Assembly: GCA_023014365.1 (NCBI GenBank)
Contig: JAEBUN010000002.1
Span: 2,232,001 to 2,296,000, forward strand
From: Lepiota brunneoincarnata
Taxonomy: Eukaryota; Basidiomycota; Agaricomycetes; Agaricales; Agaricaceae
Direction of reading: 5' to 3'
Length of the DNA: 64,000 nt
Below the pieces are notes generated by a model. The model worked only from the letters and a program-made list of their open reading frames with translations. It ran no database searches and was not told where the DNA came from. Each line of letters opens with the position of its first letter. Within the stretch, counting starts at the first letter, position 1. The position numbers and the translations under genes are program-made. Below, in pieces: positions 30,846-40,783 of this stretch.

Positions 30846-32345
30846 ATTTCACTACAGTACTTTGCTCTTTACCTTTTTGATGACCTCTAGCTCTGACTTG
30901 ACCTTGGAAGATGCCAGCTCCTGTGTTGCATTTGATTTTGTTGCAGACCTCCAGAAAACAGGTTTAGGTTGGGTTAAACATTTGGTTACAGGAGTTTCAT
31001 CTTTGTCTCCATTGCTTTCAATGATAATGGTCTTTAAATAGCTGTTAGTTACACAATTTTAGATACCACATAAAAACAAACATCATTCTTGTGGCTCTTA
31101 ACAGGCCTTTTTTCCTGGAATGAGGGTTTCTTCAATGAAATGTTGTCATTGTTTGGACCACCAAGCTCAAATCTGTCAACCCACTGATGGGTTGTTGATG
31201 TGTCTACCTTGTGTTTGGTCTTCATCTGCTAGTTTGCTACAAGGTCCTGAGGGAAACATGGGCTTTGGCTTGGTGGCACTGAGTCATGAGATCAGAGATG
31301 GTTGATTAGATATGAAGATTGATATTGTGGGAATTGAGCTTTGTTGATTGGATATGCACCTTGTTTTTTCCATTGCTTTCTTTTTCCCATCCTTAATCAT
31401 CTGCTTGACAGTATTGACAGCTGCCCAAGTCTCTCCTTTGGCTGGTTTTTTTTCTCTGTTCCATCAGCTCAGTCTCTTGACATTGGATCATACAACTGTG
31501 AACTTACTAACAATTGCTTAGCTAGTGCTTTCTTTGGTATGTCCTCCTCACTTAGTTTCATTTTGATATCAGTGTCCATATTACTACCTTCCATGGCTTC
31601 TTGATCACCAAATGGGCTTGTATTATTGCTGCCATCCATGCTCTTGTCAGTATACTTCACTGTGGTTTGTGCTTTGACTTTGTCCTCTAGCTTCTGCACA
31701 ATTTCCATCTCAGCAAGCTTCTGGATTTTCAGCCTATCCAACTCCTCTAGTTCAAGTCATATCTTTTCCTTGCACTGGGCAACTGCAGTCACCTCAGCAG
31801 TCATCCACTTTGCATAGGGCATGTCTGGACCTGTGGGGTTGTTGTTATGGGTAGCATGCACAGGCTGAAGTACTCATAGAACAACAGCTTTATGAGTTCT
31901 CATTAGCTTGGGTGGTGGTGGCATAGATGGCATATCAACATCAGTATCACCAGCATTTGTTGCTGGATCTGTGAGGGCCAAATTTGATTGAGCTTTAGGT
32001 ATGGGTTTAGCTTTAGCAGGATGGCCACATTTGCATTTTGGTGTAGGTCCTCCCAATGGTCCACCATCAGTTTTCTGTTCCTTTATATCAGCTATTGCAT
32101 ATGTACATTTGAGGGGCTTGGGTATGGTAATGTGTTGGGGGGGTGACATGTTTGACAGGTGCATTGGCAGGATTGGGTGATGTTGTGAAATTAGAGCTGG
32201 AGGGTACTATGGTCCAGGTAAAGAGTAGTGATAGATGTTTTGGAGATGTTGATGATGAGCTGTAGAGGAGAGCAATGTGGTAAAGTAGCAGTTAATGTCT
32301 TCCACAGTGGGTTTTTTTTTTTTTTTGTGGCACATCTTTTCTGGT
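30846..32345 (-). pseudogene. Unrecognised decayed minus-strand coding region with a mutated AT-hook-like motif
   Basis: Minus-strand ORFs at 32395-32207, 32164-31874 and 31741-31469 run in one direction with related composition, separated by stops. The middle one has PKCKCGHPAKAKPIP at about 32010-32040; TGT-GGC-CAT-CCT there is two CpG transitions away from R-G-R-P of an AT-hook. The last one is Lys/Glu-rich and could form a coiled coil (LKIQKLAEMEIVQKLEDK). I do not recognise the family. It lies between the end of copia-2 and a Tc1 fragment, so transposon origin is likely. Confidence 0.4.
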
Positions 32346-32346
32346 A

Positions 32347-32714
32347 CAGTACAGTAACAAAAGTTTTGCAAAAACAACAAAGACAAACAATGCATTAATT
32401 GTTAAAAATATTCACTACACTACCACAACTGCATCTAAAATTATGTTAATATTTTGTATGGCGGCCCTTGGCCTCATAGACTGCCTAAGCATGATCAGGC
32501 ATGCTCTTGACCAGGTCATTAATATAATTTATATCAATCATTCCTCCACTCCTCCTGAATTGCCTCCCAAAGTTTGTTAAGGTTTTGGGGGATTTCTACT
32601 CAGTTGTTTATTCTGACTTTGAGGTATCTCCATACATGTTTGATGGGATTGAGGTCTGGTGACTGAGCTGGGTGTGGAAGTTCATTGATGAGGTGGGAAT
32701 TGCAGAATTGTCAG
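32347..32714 (-). mobile_element. Tc1 element A, truncated second copy in reverse orientation
   Basis: Starts CAGTACAGTAACAAAAGTTT after TA (32345-32346) and then matches the complement of the 3' end of element A at 20009-21254: CATTAATTG, TTATATTAATG-like and the GCCTCATAGACTGC...GACCAGGTCATTAAT block, covering the transposase C-terminus. It is cut at 32714 where the gypsy LTR begins. Confidence 0.85.
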
Positions 32715-33074
32715 TGTTACGCTGGTTAAGCATCTGCAAGGCTCAATGCGATTAACGACAAGTTAACTGTTGAGTAGTGCAAGCAAGTCTAAGGTGAGGC
32801 CAAAGAGCAGGAACAAATACTGTGTATAATAAGACAAAGCTAGAGATTACAAGTAATACCTAGGTCTATATATACTACTGGGACGACTGGCATGTGATAA
32901 AAGAGAGAATCACATGCAAACGGATGAGAATCACAAGCCAAAGGGGTACTAACTATAGATGGGCGGTGGCATGTGATAGTTAAATATAACCAGGTGCTGA
33001 CAGCGGGCGTCGACATGTGATAAGTAAAAAATAGATGGGCGGGCGTGCTAGGGAAAATGGTAATTATGGTAACA
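32715..33074 (-). repeat. 3' LTR of the gypsy element
   Basis: In plus-strand reading it runs from TGTTACGCTGGTTAAG to TTATGGTAACA. The adjacent TTACCCCCTTC (33075-33085) is the complement of a purine-rich tract, as expected just upstream of a 3' LTR. Contains TATATATACTACTGG. The matching left LTR is missing, so no target duplication can be tested. Confidence 0.8.
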
Positions 33075-33227
33075 TTACCCCCTTCTAATCTTTGAACTCT
33101 GTTTCGAAATCAAAAGTTGGTGGGGTACGGGTGTGGGATGTGGGTCACAGGAAGTAAGTGGATCTAGTCGTAGCCATAGCTGTCATAGGTGTAGTTGTAG
33201 TCATTGTATTGGCCATCGCCAATAATA

Positions 33228-34091
33228 TCATATGTTTGTCCAAAGGTGGTGGGATAACATTGCGCCTGTTCTTTCAAGCATGGCATTGCGTCGGTTTTGG
33301 TAGTAGACAGGGCATGTATGCATGTAATAACCAGGGTGCAGGGCGATTGCAGTGATGGCAGGTGTAGAGGGGATAGCTATGAGCCCAGTGGCCTTCCTGA
33401 TGGCATTGGAAGCAATGATTTCTTCCAACATCATATGAGCAGGTTGTTGTGGCTTGGGGTGTGGGGGCAGGGTTGGCACTGATGTTGGGGTGGTCTTTGG
33501 GGTAGGGGGTGGGTCTCCTGCTGTTGACAGGTTTCCATTCAGTGGGTGAACTTGTCCACTGTTTGTCTTCAAGTTTGGGGTGGTGGTGCAGGAGGCGGGG
33601 GGTACGACAATAGGCAGGGTAGTAGGACTTGGAGGTTGTTCAGGTCGAACTCATCAGTGGGTAGAGTGCATGGGGACTTGTCAGGCTGGTCTGTTGGTTG
33701 GCGTAGGTTGAATCGGACTAGGGATTGCAGGTGCAATCCGTATACCGGTCATGGAGCTGCAATGCTCAGGTGAAGATTCGGTGGAAGGTGGGGTCGGCCC
33801 ACAGGTGGTTGAATGTGTTTTGATTTGCTTCTTTGACTCTTTCGACACTTTGTTCGAGGCCGCGGAGGCAGAGGAGGTTTTTGCGGAGTTGGAAGAAGCC
33901 ATCATGAACTTCTGTTGATACTGCTGGCGTTGGTGCGATAAGAAGTGAAAAGATGAGGGTAGAGGCACTGTCAACTTTGTTAATATAGTTGCTAACGGTA
34001 GCGATAAGTGGGGGAGCAGGGGATGGCAGTTGGCGTTGCAGTGACAGGTGGAATGGGACTGGGGGGAGTGGTCTGTCATGGTATGCGGCAT
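33228..34091 (-). pseudogene. Extra gypsy ORF downstream of pol, with zinc-knuckle motif, broken
   Basis: Minus-strand ORFs 34091-33681 and 33572-33228 lie between the chromodomain end of pol and the 3' LTR. The first is Ser/Thr/Pro-rich (SSNSAKTSSASAASNKVSKE). In the second, a neighbouring frame reads CFQCHQEGHWAHSYP and TCHHCNRPAPGYYMHTCP, two Cys/His clusters like gag-type knuckles (C-x2-C-x4-H), the first with its last Cys replaced by Ser. At least two frame changes are needed. Chromovirus pol usually runs to the end of the element, so this position is unusual. Function unknown. Confidence 0.55.
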
Positions 34092-34439
34092 GGGGACGGT
34101 GTGTCTTCAGTGGTGTTAAGAGCAGCTTTTGACGAGGAATTGGTATAGGATGCGGTTGGAGTCAGGTTGTGCAGGACGAGGACCTGGTTGTTCCATCTAG
34201 CATAGGTGGGGTAGAAATAAGAGTGGATTCAGATGGGAGTGAATGAACGGAGGAAGGCATTGTGCTGTTAAATGAGGCGGTGCGATTTATTTACGGTAGG
34301 GGTGGCAGGCAAGAATGTTGTGGTTTCTTCGTGGCTTTAAGAGAATGAATAACAGGCATATTTTCATTGTTTCAGTCGAGTCCTTTGAGTTGTTTATACT
34401 CCATCAGGAATGCTACTGCATCTCCTTCATCTTCTGTTT

Positions 34440-34829
34440 CGGGGATAACTTTTCCATCCAGAGTTTTGGGTCTGATTTCATCAGGTACTGATTTAAAGTG
34501 AGACTTGGGTTCCCAGGTATTTTCAGACTCGGGCCATCTGAGCCATTTGACTAGGTATTCAAGGCAGTTTCGTCACCTTTGGTGATTTAGTATGGCTTCA
34601 ATTTCATACACTTGTTCACCTTCAACTGTTAGGGGTAGTGGTTGGATGTAGTTGGGTCCATACATTTCAGTTTCAGTATACGGCATGAGGAGTTGGGTGT
34701 GGAATACAGGGTGGATTTTCCAATGTTTGGGGAGTTCAAGTCAATATGAAACAGAAGATAAAATGTCGAGGATACGGAATGGTCCGAGATGTTTGGGGGC
34801 CATTTTATGTGTGACATACAGGGTATTTA
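34440..34829 (-). pseudogene. gypsy chromodomain and integrase C-terminus
   Basis: On the minus strand: KMAPKHLGPFRILDIL, HWKIHPVFHTQLLMPY (the standard integrase-C / GPY-F region), then VYEIEAILNHQR, two adjacent stops, and LEYLVKWLRWPESENTWEP, a clear chromodomain core. Continuous with the integrase across Tc1-D apart from a frameshift at the insertion. Confidence 0.85.
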
Positions 34830-36435
34830 CAGTGACCCACAAAACCGTTCCAATGTTTTGTACTTTTGACTTAAAGTAGTAATAGCTCAGTAAATAAAAT
34901 AGCCATATTTGTGAATATATTTATAAACATAGCCAAATATGTCATATCTGACTCTGCAAAGTTGCGTCATGTAATACTTCCAAATTAGGCAATTATGAAT
35001 TTTGTAATCATTTTAAGTCATTGGAACGGTTTTGTCAATGACATATTATACTAGGCTATCCTATTATTTCTAGTACTTAGAGTAGCCCCCCCTGGCTTTG
35101 AGTACAGCTGCTACTCTTCTAGGCATACTTTCAATTAACTTCTGACACTCAGAAGCTGGAATAGCATCCCACTCCTTTTCTACCCTCTGCCACAACTCCT
35201 CCATACCCTTGGGAGGAGATTCATACTCTCCCAACTTTCTCTTCACATATTCCCATAAGTGTTCAATGGGATTGAGGTCAGGTGACTGTGCTGGCCAGGT
35301 TAGGAGCCTAAAATGATTTTTTTGAAACCATTCTTTGGCCAGTGTACTCTTGTGTTTGGGGTCATTATCTTGCTGAAAGATAATATCTTGGAGTTTAAGC
35401 TTGTACCACTGGAGACTCTTCTTCAAATCTTCCTCCAAAATTTGCACAAACAACTCTGCATCCATCCTTCCATCAATCCTCACTGCATAGCCTGGGCCAT
35501 CCCACAGCATACAGCCCCAAACCATCACTGATCCTCCTCCATACTTCAGAGTTCCCTTGACCAATCTTTCACTAAGCCCCTCTCCCTTCTTTTTCCATCC
35601 CCACTTCCTCCCATCTGACCCCAAACGATTAATTTTGGTCTCATCAGACCATACAACCAGCTTCCAGTCCTCCATAGTCCAATGCTGGTGTGTCAGAGCA
35701 AAATCCAGCCTAGCCCTCCTATGCTTGTCAGAGAGTAAAGGCTTTTTTTGCTTGACTACAGCCTTCATTCCTGCCTGTTTGAGATGCCTTGCTACAGTCT
35801 GTGAAGAGACTGATGTCCCAATGATGGGAGCAAGAGATTTGGCTATATCTACAGCAGTTTCAGCCTTGCCAGCAGAGATAAGATGGATAGCATGCCGAAT
35901 ATTAGTGGTAGAGAGTTTTGAAGGATGTCCTCCAAGTGATTTAGTAAGGCTGGAACAATTTTTAGAGGCTAGCCTGGATATGGTACTGCGCCCAACACCA
36001 GTAATTGCCTCAATTTTAGTATAGGAATGATGAGAATTTAGCAAAGAGAGGATGGTTTGCTTTAGAGTAGAAGATAATGGCTTTATGGTAGGTAGGGGGG
36101 TTGAGAATGATGGGACATGGCTGTCAGCACATCTATTTATATGTCAAAGACACGTGGTCACATGATCTTGTTGATTCACAATCAATGGAGTCATGTGATT
36201 GCTTGGATTAGTATTAAAAATTACTATTGACAAAACCATTCCAATGACTTAAAATGCTTACAAAATTCATAATTGCCTCATTTAGAAGTATTACATAACG
36301 CGACTTTGCAGGGTCAGATATGACATATTTGGCTATGTTTATAAATATATTCACAAATTTAGCTATTTTATTTACTGAGCTATTACCACTTTAAGTCAAA
36401 AGTACAAAACATTGGAACGGTTTTGTGGGTCACTG
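34830..36435 (-). mobile_element. Tc1-type DNA transposon D, nearly intact, inserted in the gypsy integrase
   Basis: 1606 bp. Ends CAGTGACCCACAAAACCGTT and its complement; TA flanks at 34828-34829 and 36436-36437. Each terminal repeat is about 200 bp and folds on itself: the outer ACAAAACCGTTCCAATG (34839-34855) pairs with an inner inverted copy at 35019-35035. The right end has the same arrangement at 36230-36246 and 36410-36426, with one difference. Encodes a single uninterrupted transposase frame on the minus strand. The best-preserved mobile element in the window. Confidence 0.95.
35070..36086 (-). CDS. Tc1/mariner transposase, DD34E, uninterrupted frame but start codon apparently lost
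   Basis: Cut-and-paste transposase. Open from codon 36086 to the TAA at 35070 (338 codons). HTH segment TGVGRSTISRLASKN near the N-terminus, linker GHPSKLS, second HTH around SQTVARHLKQAGMKAVVKQKK. Catalytic motifs: VVWSDETKIN, then FQQDNDPKHKS and, with 34 residues between, NPIEHLWEYVK. VMVWGCMLW and the C-terminal RRVAAVLKARGGYSKY are also typical. At the position of the start codon in element C (ACC ATG AGG) this copy has ACC ATA AAG (36086-36084); the next in-frame ATG falls after the first HTH (MKAVVKQKK). Expression of a full protein would need a non-AUG start. Confidence 0.88.
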   Translation of the reverse strand: MKPLSSTLKQTILSLLNSHHSYTKIEAITGVGRSTISRLASKNCSSLTKSLGGHPSKLSTTNIRHAIHLISAGKAETAVDIAKSLAPIIGTSVSSQTVARHLKQAGMKAVVKQKKPLLSDKHRRARLDFALTHQHWTMEDWKLVVWSDETKINRLGSDGRKWGWKKKGEGLSERLVKGTLKYGGGSVMVWGCMLWDGPGYAVRIDGRMDAELFVQILEEDLKKSLQWYKLKLQDIIFQQDNDPKHKSTLAKEWFQKNHFRLLTWPAQSPDLNPIEHLWEYVKRKLGEYESPPKGMEELWQRVEKEWDAIPASECQKLIESMPRRVAAVLKARGGYSKY

Positions 36436-36459
36436 TATGTAAGTTCTGGGCATCGAGCC

Positions 36460-37373
36460 AAACCATTTGATTTTTGTGGAATGGGGTAAACTTTGATTGG
36501 CATCAATTTTCCATGTGTTTCATGGCTGTTTCGTGTGCTGTTTTAGCATTTCAGCGGTATAAGTCAATTAATTCCATGCGGTTGTTGATAGTGGGGGATT
36601 CAGTTTCAAGAAGAATGGTGGGAAGTGCTTTTGGTTGTATTCCCATAATGATTTCAAATGGTGTTTGTTTTTGTAAGGCATGCAGTCGGCTATTGTATGC
36701 GAATTTGAGAAGAGGGAGAGCCTGTGACCAGTTTCCAGGATGATGTGAGCAGAAAATGGAAAGATATGCTTGGGTCTCCTGATGCGATTGTTTGGTTGCT
36801 CCATCTGCTTTGGGGTGGTAGGCTGTGGTCATTGCAGGGGTTATTTTGAGTCGTTCTAGCAGTTTTTGGAATGACTGTATGGTGAAGCGTGGGTCGCGGT
36901 CAGATATGATACGTTTGGGTAGGCCATAACATGGGTAGACTTTATTTAGAATGATGTCGGCGATGTCGTCGGCGGTTGCAGATTTGTTGGTAGCAGTGAG
37001 AATTACCCCCTTTGAGAGTCCATGGTCCACAATGGACAGAATCAAGTCAAAACCCGTGGAGGGAGGGAGGTTGGTAATGAGGTCCATCATGATTTGGGCA
37101 AATGGGCAGGTTCAACTCAGGCACCGGGATAGGGGTAAAGGCTGGCTTAGCAGGGTGGCGGTTAATCTTAAACTGTTGACAGTTGGCACATCCTTTGACA
37201 TAATCACGTGTGAAACTGGCCATACCAGGGCCAAAAGAAATCACGCTCCAATGCGTAAAGAGTCGAATCGATACCAGGGTGTCCTGCGGTGGGAGAGTTA
37301 TGATATTTCCATATGATACATCAGCGGAGTTTGAGATCTTCTGGTGGAATGGTTCTACCATCATAGGTAACAA
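36460..37373 (-). pseudogene. gypsy integrase (zinc-binding and catalytic core)
   Basis: Minus strand: RDYVKGCANCQQFKINRHP (C-x2-C of the HHCC domain), then MMDLITNLPPSTGFDLILSI for the first catalytic Asp region, GLPKRIISDRDPRF for the second, and YHPKADGATKQSHQE, where the catalytic Glu of the usual D-G-Q-T-E-R is absent or altered. FAYNSRLHALQKQTPFEI follows. A frame change separates the 37373-37047 and 37090-36551 pieces. Confidence 0.85.
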
Positions 37374-37695
37374 TTAGACCTTTTGGGGTTCGAGTTACAG
37401 AATACCAGGAATCTTTTGGGGTGTATGGAGCGGTCAAAAGAGTGTTAATTTGTTCGGTGGTATGTGGGTCATAGGTATCATGGTGGAGTATATCATCATG
37501 GGTTTCCTGGTTGACGGTGTTGACAAATATAGATTCAGGGTAAAACAGTCACGGATTTATTGTCTTCGTTTTCATCGGGAATATGATTGGGATGTTGGGA
37601 AAGAGCGTCGGCGGTGGGTATTTTCATACCAGGTATATGCTTGATCTGAAGATTAAAACGGGAGAGGAATTGATGCCAGCGGGCCTGGCGTCAGT

Positions 37696-38262
37696 TTATG
37701 TCCTGTGGTTTCTTCCAGTAAGTAAGATTCTGGTGGTCAGGTACAAACTTTGACAGGGGAAGGGTCCTCCTTCCAAATAATGACACCATTCTCCTAGGGC
37801 ATGGATGATGGCAAGCAATTTGTGGTCATGAATATCATAATTTCGTTTGGCAGGCGTAAGGGTTTTCGATAGGAAAGCCACGGGATGGCGTTGATTATTA
37901 ATGTTGGTTTGATAAAGTATGGCTCCAGTAGTGTATTTTGAAGTGTTGCATTTGATTTTGAATGGTTTTGACTGATCCAGCATCGTAAGCATAGGTTGCT
38001 TAGAGAATTGAAGTTTTAGTGCATCAAACAAATCTCGGCACTTGTTGGTCCACTCAAATAGTTGTTTGGTCGACATAAGAGCATTAAGGGGTTGGGCGAT
38101 AGCGGAGTAGCCGTGGATAAACTTCTGGTAGAAGTTACAGAATCCTATAAATCTGCAGATGTCTTTGGTACATTTTAGGACAGGCCATTGGGCAATTCTG
38201 GCTAGTTTGACGGGGTCCATTTCAATTTTATCGGGCCTGATGATCATACTGAGGTATTCCAT
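37696..38262 (-). pseudogene. gypsy RT connection and RNase H
   Basis: MEYLSMIIRPDKIEMDPVKL, RFIGFCNFYQKFIHGYSAIA, MLTMLDQSKPFKIKC and RHPVAFLSKTLTPAKRNYDI followed by HDHKLLAIIHALGEWCHYLEG. These are the standard gypsy RNase H blocks; the first catalytic Asp of the usual D-A-S/D is Asn here (CNTSKYTTGA). The frame is open for 188 codons and then shifts. Confidence 0.85.
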
Positions 38263-38266
38263 GCGG

Positions 38267-38925
38267 TCATGATAGAATTCGCATTTCTCTGGTCTTGAGA
38301 TAGATGTCGTTCAAGGCCAAACACTCAAGAACTTCTTCCATAATGCAGTCATGTTCTTCCTGGTTGCGAGTGAAGATGAGGATATCATCCATGTAGATGA
38401 CAATTCCTCCTTTATGGATCGGGGATGCTAAGATATCGTTCATAAATGCTTGGAAGGTCGTGGGGGAGTTGCACATTCCGAAGAACATGATGGTCAGTTT
38501 GAATAGTCCAAGCGGGGTGTTGAATGTGCCTTTCCATTCATCTCCTTTCTTGATGCGAATGTTGTTGTATCCAGCATGGACATCGAGTTTGGAAAATATA
38601 CGGGCTCCTTTGAGCTTATCCATGATCTCGGTAACCATCAGGATTTGGTATGCATTTTTGACCATATGTTTATTGACATAGCGGTAGTCTTGACAAGGGC
38701 GAAGCAAACCATCCTTCTTATCAACGAAGAAGAACAGGGAGGCCATTGGAGATTTCGACAGGTGGATGTAACCTTTGCGAAGGTTATCGGAAATGAACTC
38801 TTTCAAAGAGTTATCCTGATTCAGGGAAAGCTTGTAAGCTTTCATTGCGACGGGTTTGAATTTGGGCTTCAATTCGATAGTGTGGTCGTAAGATCGTCTA
38901 GGAGGGAATCGTTTGGCAGCCCTCT
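38267..38925 (-). pseudogene. gypsy reverse transcriptase, 5' truncated
   Basis: Open for about 220 codons: SYDHTIELKPKFKPVAMKAY, DNLRKGYIHLSKSPMASLFF, DYRYVNKHMVKNAYQI, IFSKLDVHAGYNNIRIKKGD, FNTPLGLFKLTIMFFGMCNSP and the catalytic IVIYMDDILIFT at about 38390. The 5' side stops at 38925 in SYDHT-upstream sequence and abuts Tc1-B. The RT core looks intact; gag and protease are gone. Confidence 0.9.
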
Positions 38926-39756
38926 TCCCAAACCCTGCCATCTGACCCTAAGTGATTGATTTTAATCTCATCTGACCAAACCACCCTCTTCCAGTCTTCC
39001 AGGGTCCAGTCTGCATATGCCTCTGCCCACTCTAATATTTTCCTCTTGTGTATAACAGAGAGTTTAGGCCTTTTCTGCTTGACTACAGCCTTCATTCCAG
39101 CTTTTCTGAGTGCTCTGCAAACTGTTTTGGAGGATAGAGGTTGGTCAATGATAGTACAAAGGGTTCTGGTGATTTGGGAGGCATTTTCAGCCTTGCAGGA
39201 TGTGATAAGATGAGTGGCATATTTGATATTGCCAACAGAAAGCTTGGTTGGGCAGCCACCAAGTGACTTTGAAAGTGTTGAATGATGTTTGGAGCAGAGA
39301 CAAGATATAGTGCTGAGGCCAAGACCAGTGGTAGAAGCAATATGGGTAGCCAAGTGGTCCTTGTCCAAAAGAGAAAGAATATGGTTGCATTGAGTCATAG
39401 AGAAAGATTGTATATTAGCAAAATGAGGTTGGGGGGGTGGTGTGAGCTAGGGGAGTGAGCAGCTATGTTTATATTCCAACAAGTCACATGACATTTATTT
39501 GCACTTATTTGGCTGTAATAAACAAAATCATGTAATTAGAGTAGAGATAGACAAAATCCTTCCAATGATCTTAAATGATTGTTTAATTCACCGACTTCCC
39601 AAAAAGGCATATGATGTAATGATATATGGCAGGATAATACATGAGCCATATAGGTATTCCCAATTAAAATATGAAGGTTTCACCTTTAGTAGGTGGGCAG
39701 TTATTAACATATTTGTTGAAGTATAAAAATCATTGGAAGGGTTTTGTCCCTTACTG
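38926..39756 (-). mobile_element. Tc1-type DNA transposon B, 5' half only
   Basis: Minus strand. Outer end (right) GGAAGGGTTTTGTCCCTTACTG followed by TA at 39757-39758. An inner inverted copy of ACAAAATCCTTCCAATGAT at about 39551. Transposase N-terminal half (39398 to 38926): TTGLGLSTISCLCSKHHSTL, KAGMKAVVKQKRPKLSVIHK, TLEDWKRVVWSDEIKINHLG, ending in GSDGR, where gypsy sequence starts. The C-terminal half and the other end are missing. Confidence 0.88.
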
Positions 39757-40783
39757 TATATATTGATATTTATTAATTTTTGCATCTTAGACTTGTCATC
39801 TTGTAGACTTGTTAGACTTGTCTGCACTTGCAAGCTTGCTGACAAGTTGAAAAGTGCTGAAAAGTGCTGAAAAGTCCACAAGAAATTTGTGATCTTACTG
39901 ATGTTCTCTTGATATGGGTAAAATGTAATTTTTTCTTTGGGGGGGAGGAGTGTAAGTCTCAGACTTACATCATGTGTACTAACCCATTATAAGCAGCAGT
40001 TATGAGATAAATAAAATTATCTCTTCCCCTCTAACCATCATCATAATGTTTCTCCTTGTTATTGATACATGCACCCCATTTTATTCCAATAGACTACAGA
40101 AACCTCTCCATTCATATGAACTGTGAGTCATCTGACTTCTAGTCTTATGAGCCCCACATGGGCTTTCAGATCACGTTGGTCCCAGTTGCCTTCAGAGAAT
40201 CTATATGTTGCTTGTCAAGGACATTGAGCAGTGTGTTCAAGAAGCAGAGCCTGGATTCCTTGTCTTCAGCAGCCATCAAGAGAGGTATCCAGAATGAAAG
40301 AATCTTTTCAGCACCAGCAGGAGCACAACCAAGCACATTTTTCCCAGTATGGATGGCCTTTGCAACTTCATGGACGGTGATGGGGTCAGCGGGGCCATTG
40401 TGATTTAATAAAGGCGCTTGGCGCTCCGTTGCAACTCAAGCGAAGAGGAGGCGAAATGAAAGGCAGGTTGCACGCCTGGGGCCGGGGAACGTGCGTAATC
40501 TGGAAGGGAGAGCGCCCAAAGGCAGCTTGCTGAATAATCGGATACCTCAGAAATTACGGGGTGCTCCGGGTCTGGGTGGGTTTGCACGTGCCGGTCAGGT
40601 TTTCTGCAGCGTGATATCATAGCTTGCACACCTATCCCTCTTTTCCCTTGCAATCGCCAATCATTCCATCTCCCTTCTTTCTCCATCCGTCGCCAACCCA
40701 AGTGACTGATCTTTCTTTCCTAGGTCACATCACAAGGGCTAACCTTTACACTCCCCTCCGAGCTCTCCCCTCCCCCATTGTTC
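39757..40783. other. Intergenic region between the repeat block and KCS1
   Basis: The first 400 bp are A+T-rich and still CpG-poor, with short local repeats (three GAAAAGTGCT-like units at about 39850). CpG returns to host level near 40400, which marks the right limit of repeat-type DNA. The last 350 bp are the likely KCS1 promoter; a GCACGTG E-box-like site lies at about 40584-40590 and pyrimidine-rich tracts just upstream of the ATG. Confidence 0.5.

Larger units (their letters stand above)
32715..38925 (-). mobile_element. Ty3/gypsy chromovirus-type retrotransposon, minus strand, 5' part missing, split by Tc1-D
   Basis: Read on the minus strand: RT (38920-38270), RNase H (38262-37696), integrase (about 37373-36460), [Tc1-D 36435-34830], chromodomain (about 34610-34500), an extra ORF region (34091-33228), polypurine tract and 3' LTR (33074-32715). 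Gag, protease and 5' LTR are absent: at 38925 the sequence changes to a Tc1 fragment. More CpG remains than in the copia elements, so it seems younger, but the frames are broken. Confidence 0.88.

Noticed and set aside
35557..36024. Plus-strand ORF of 155 codons
   Set aside because: Antisense to the uninterrupted Tc1 transposase.
35070..36044. Transposase starting at 36044 with TTG
   Set aside because: The homologous start in element C lies 14 codons further upstream (ATG there, ATA here); TTG at 36044 is inside the conserved N-terminus.
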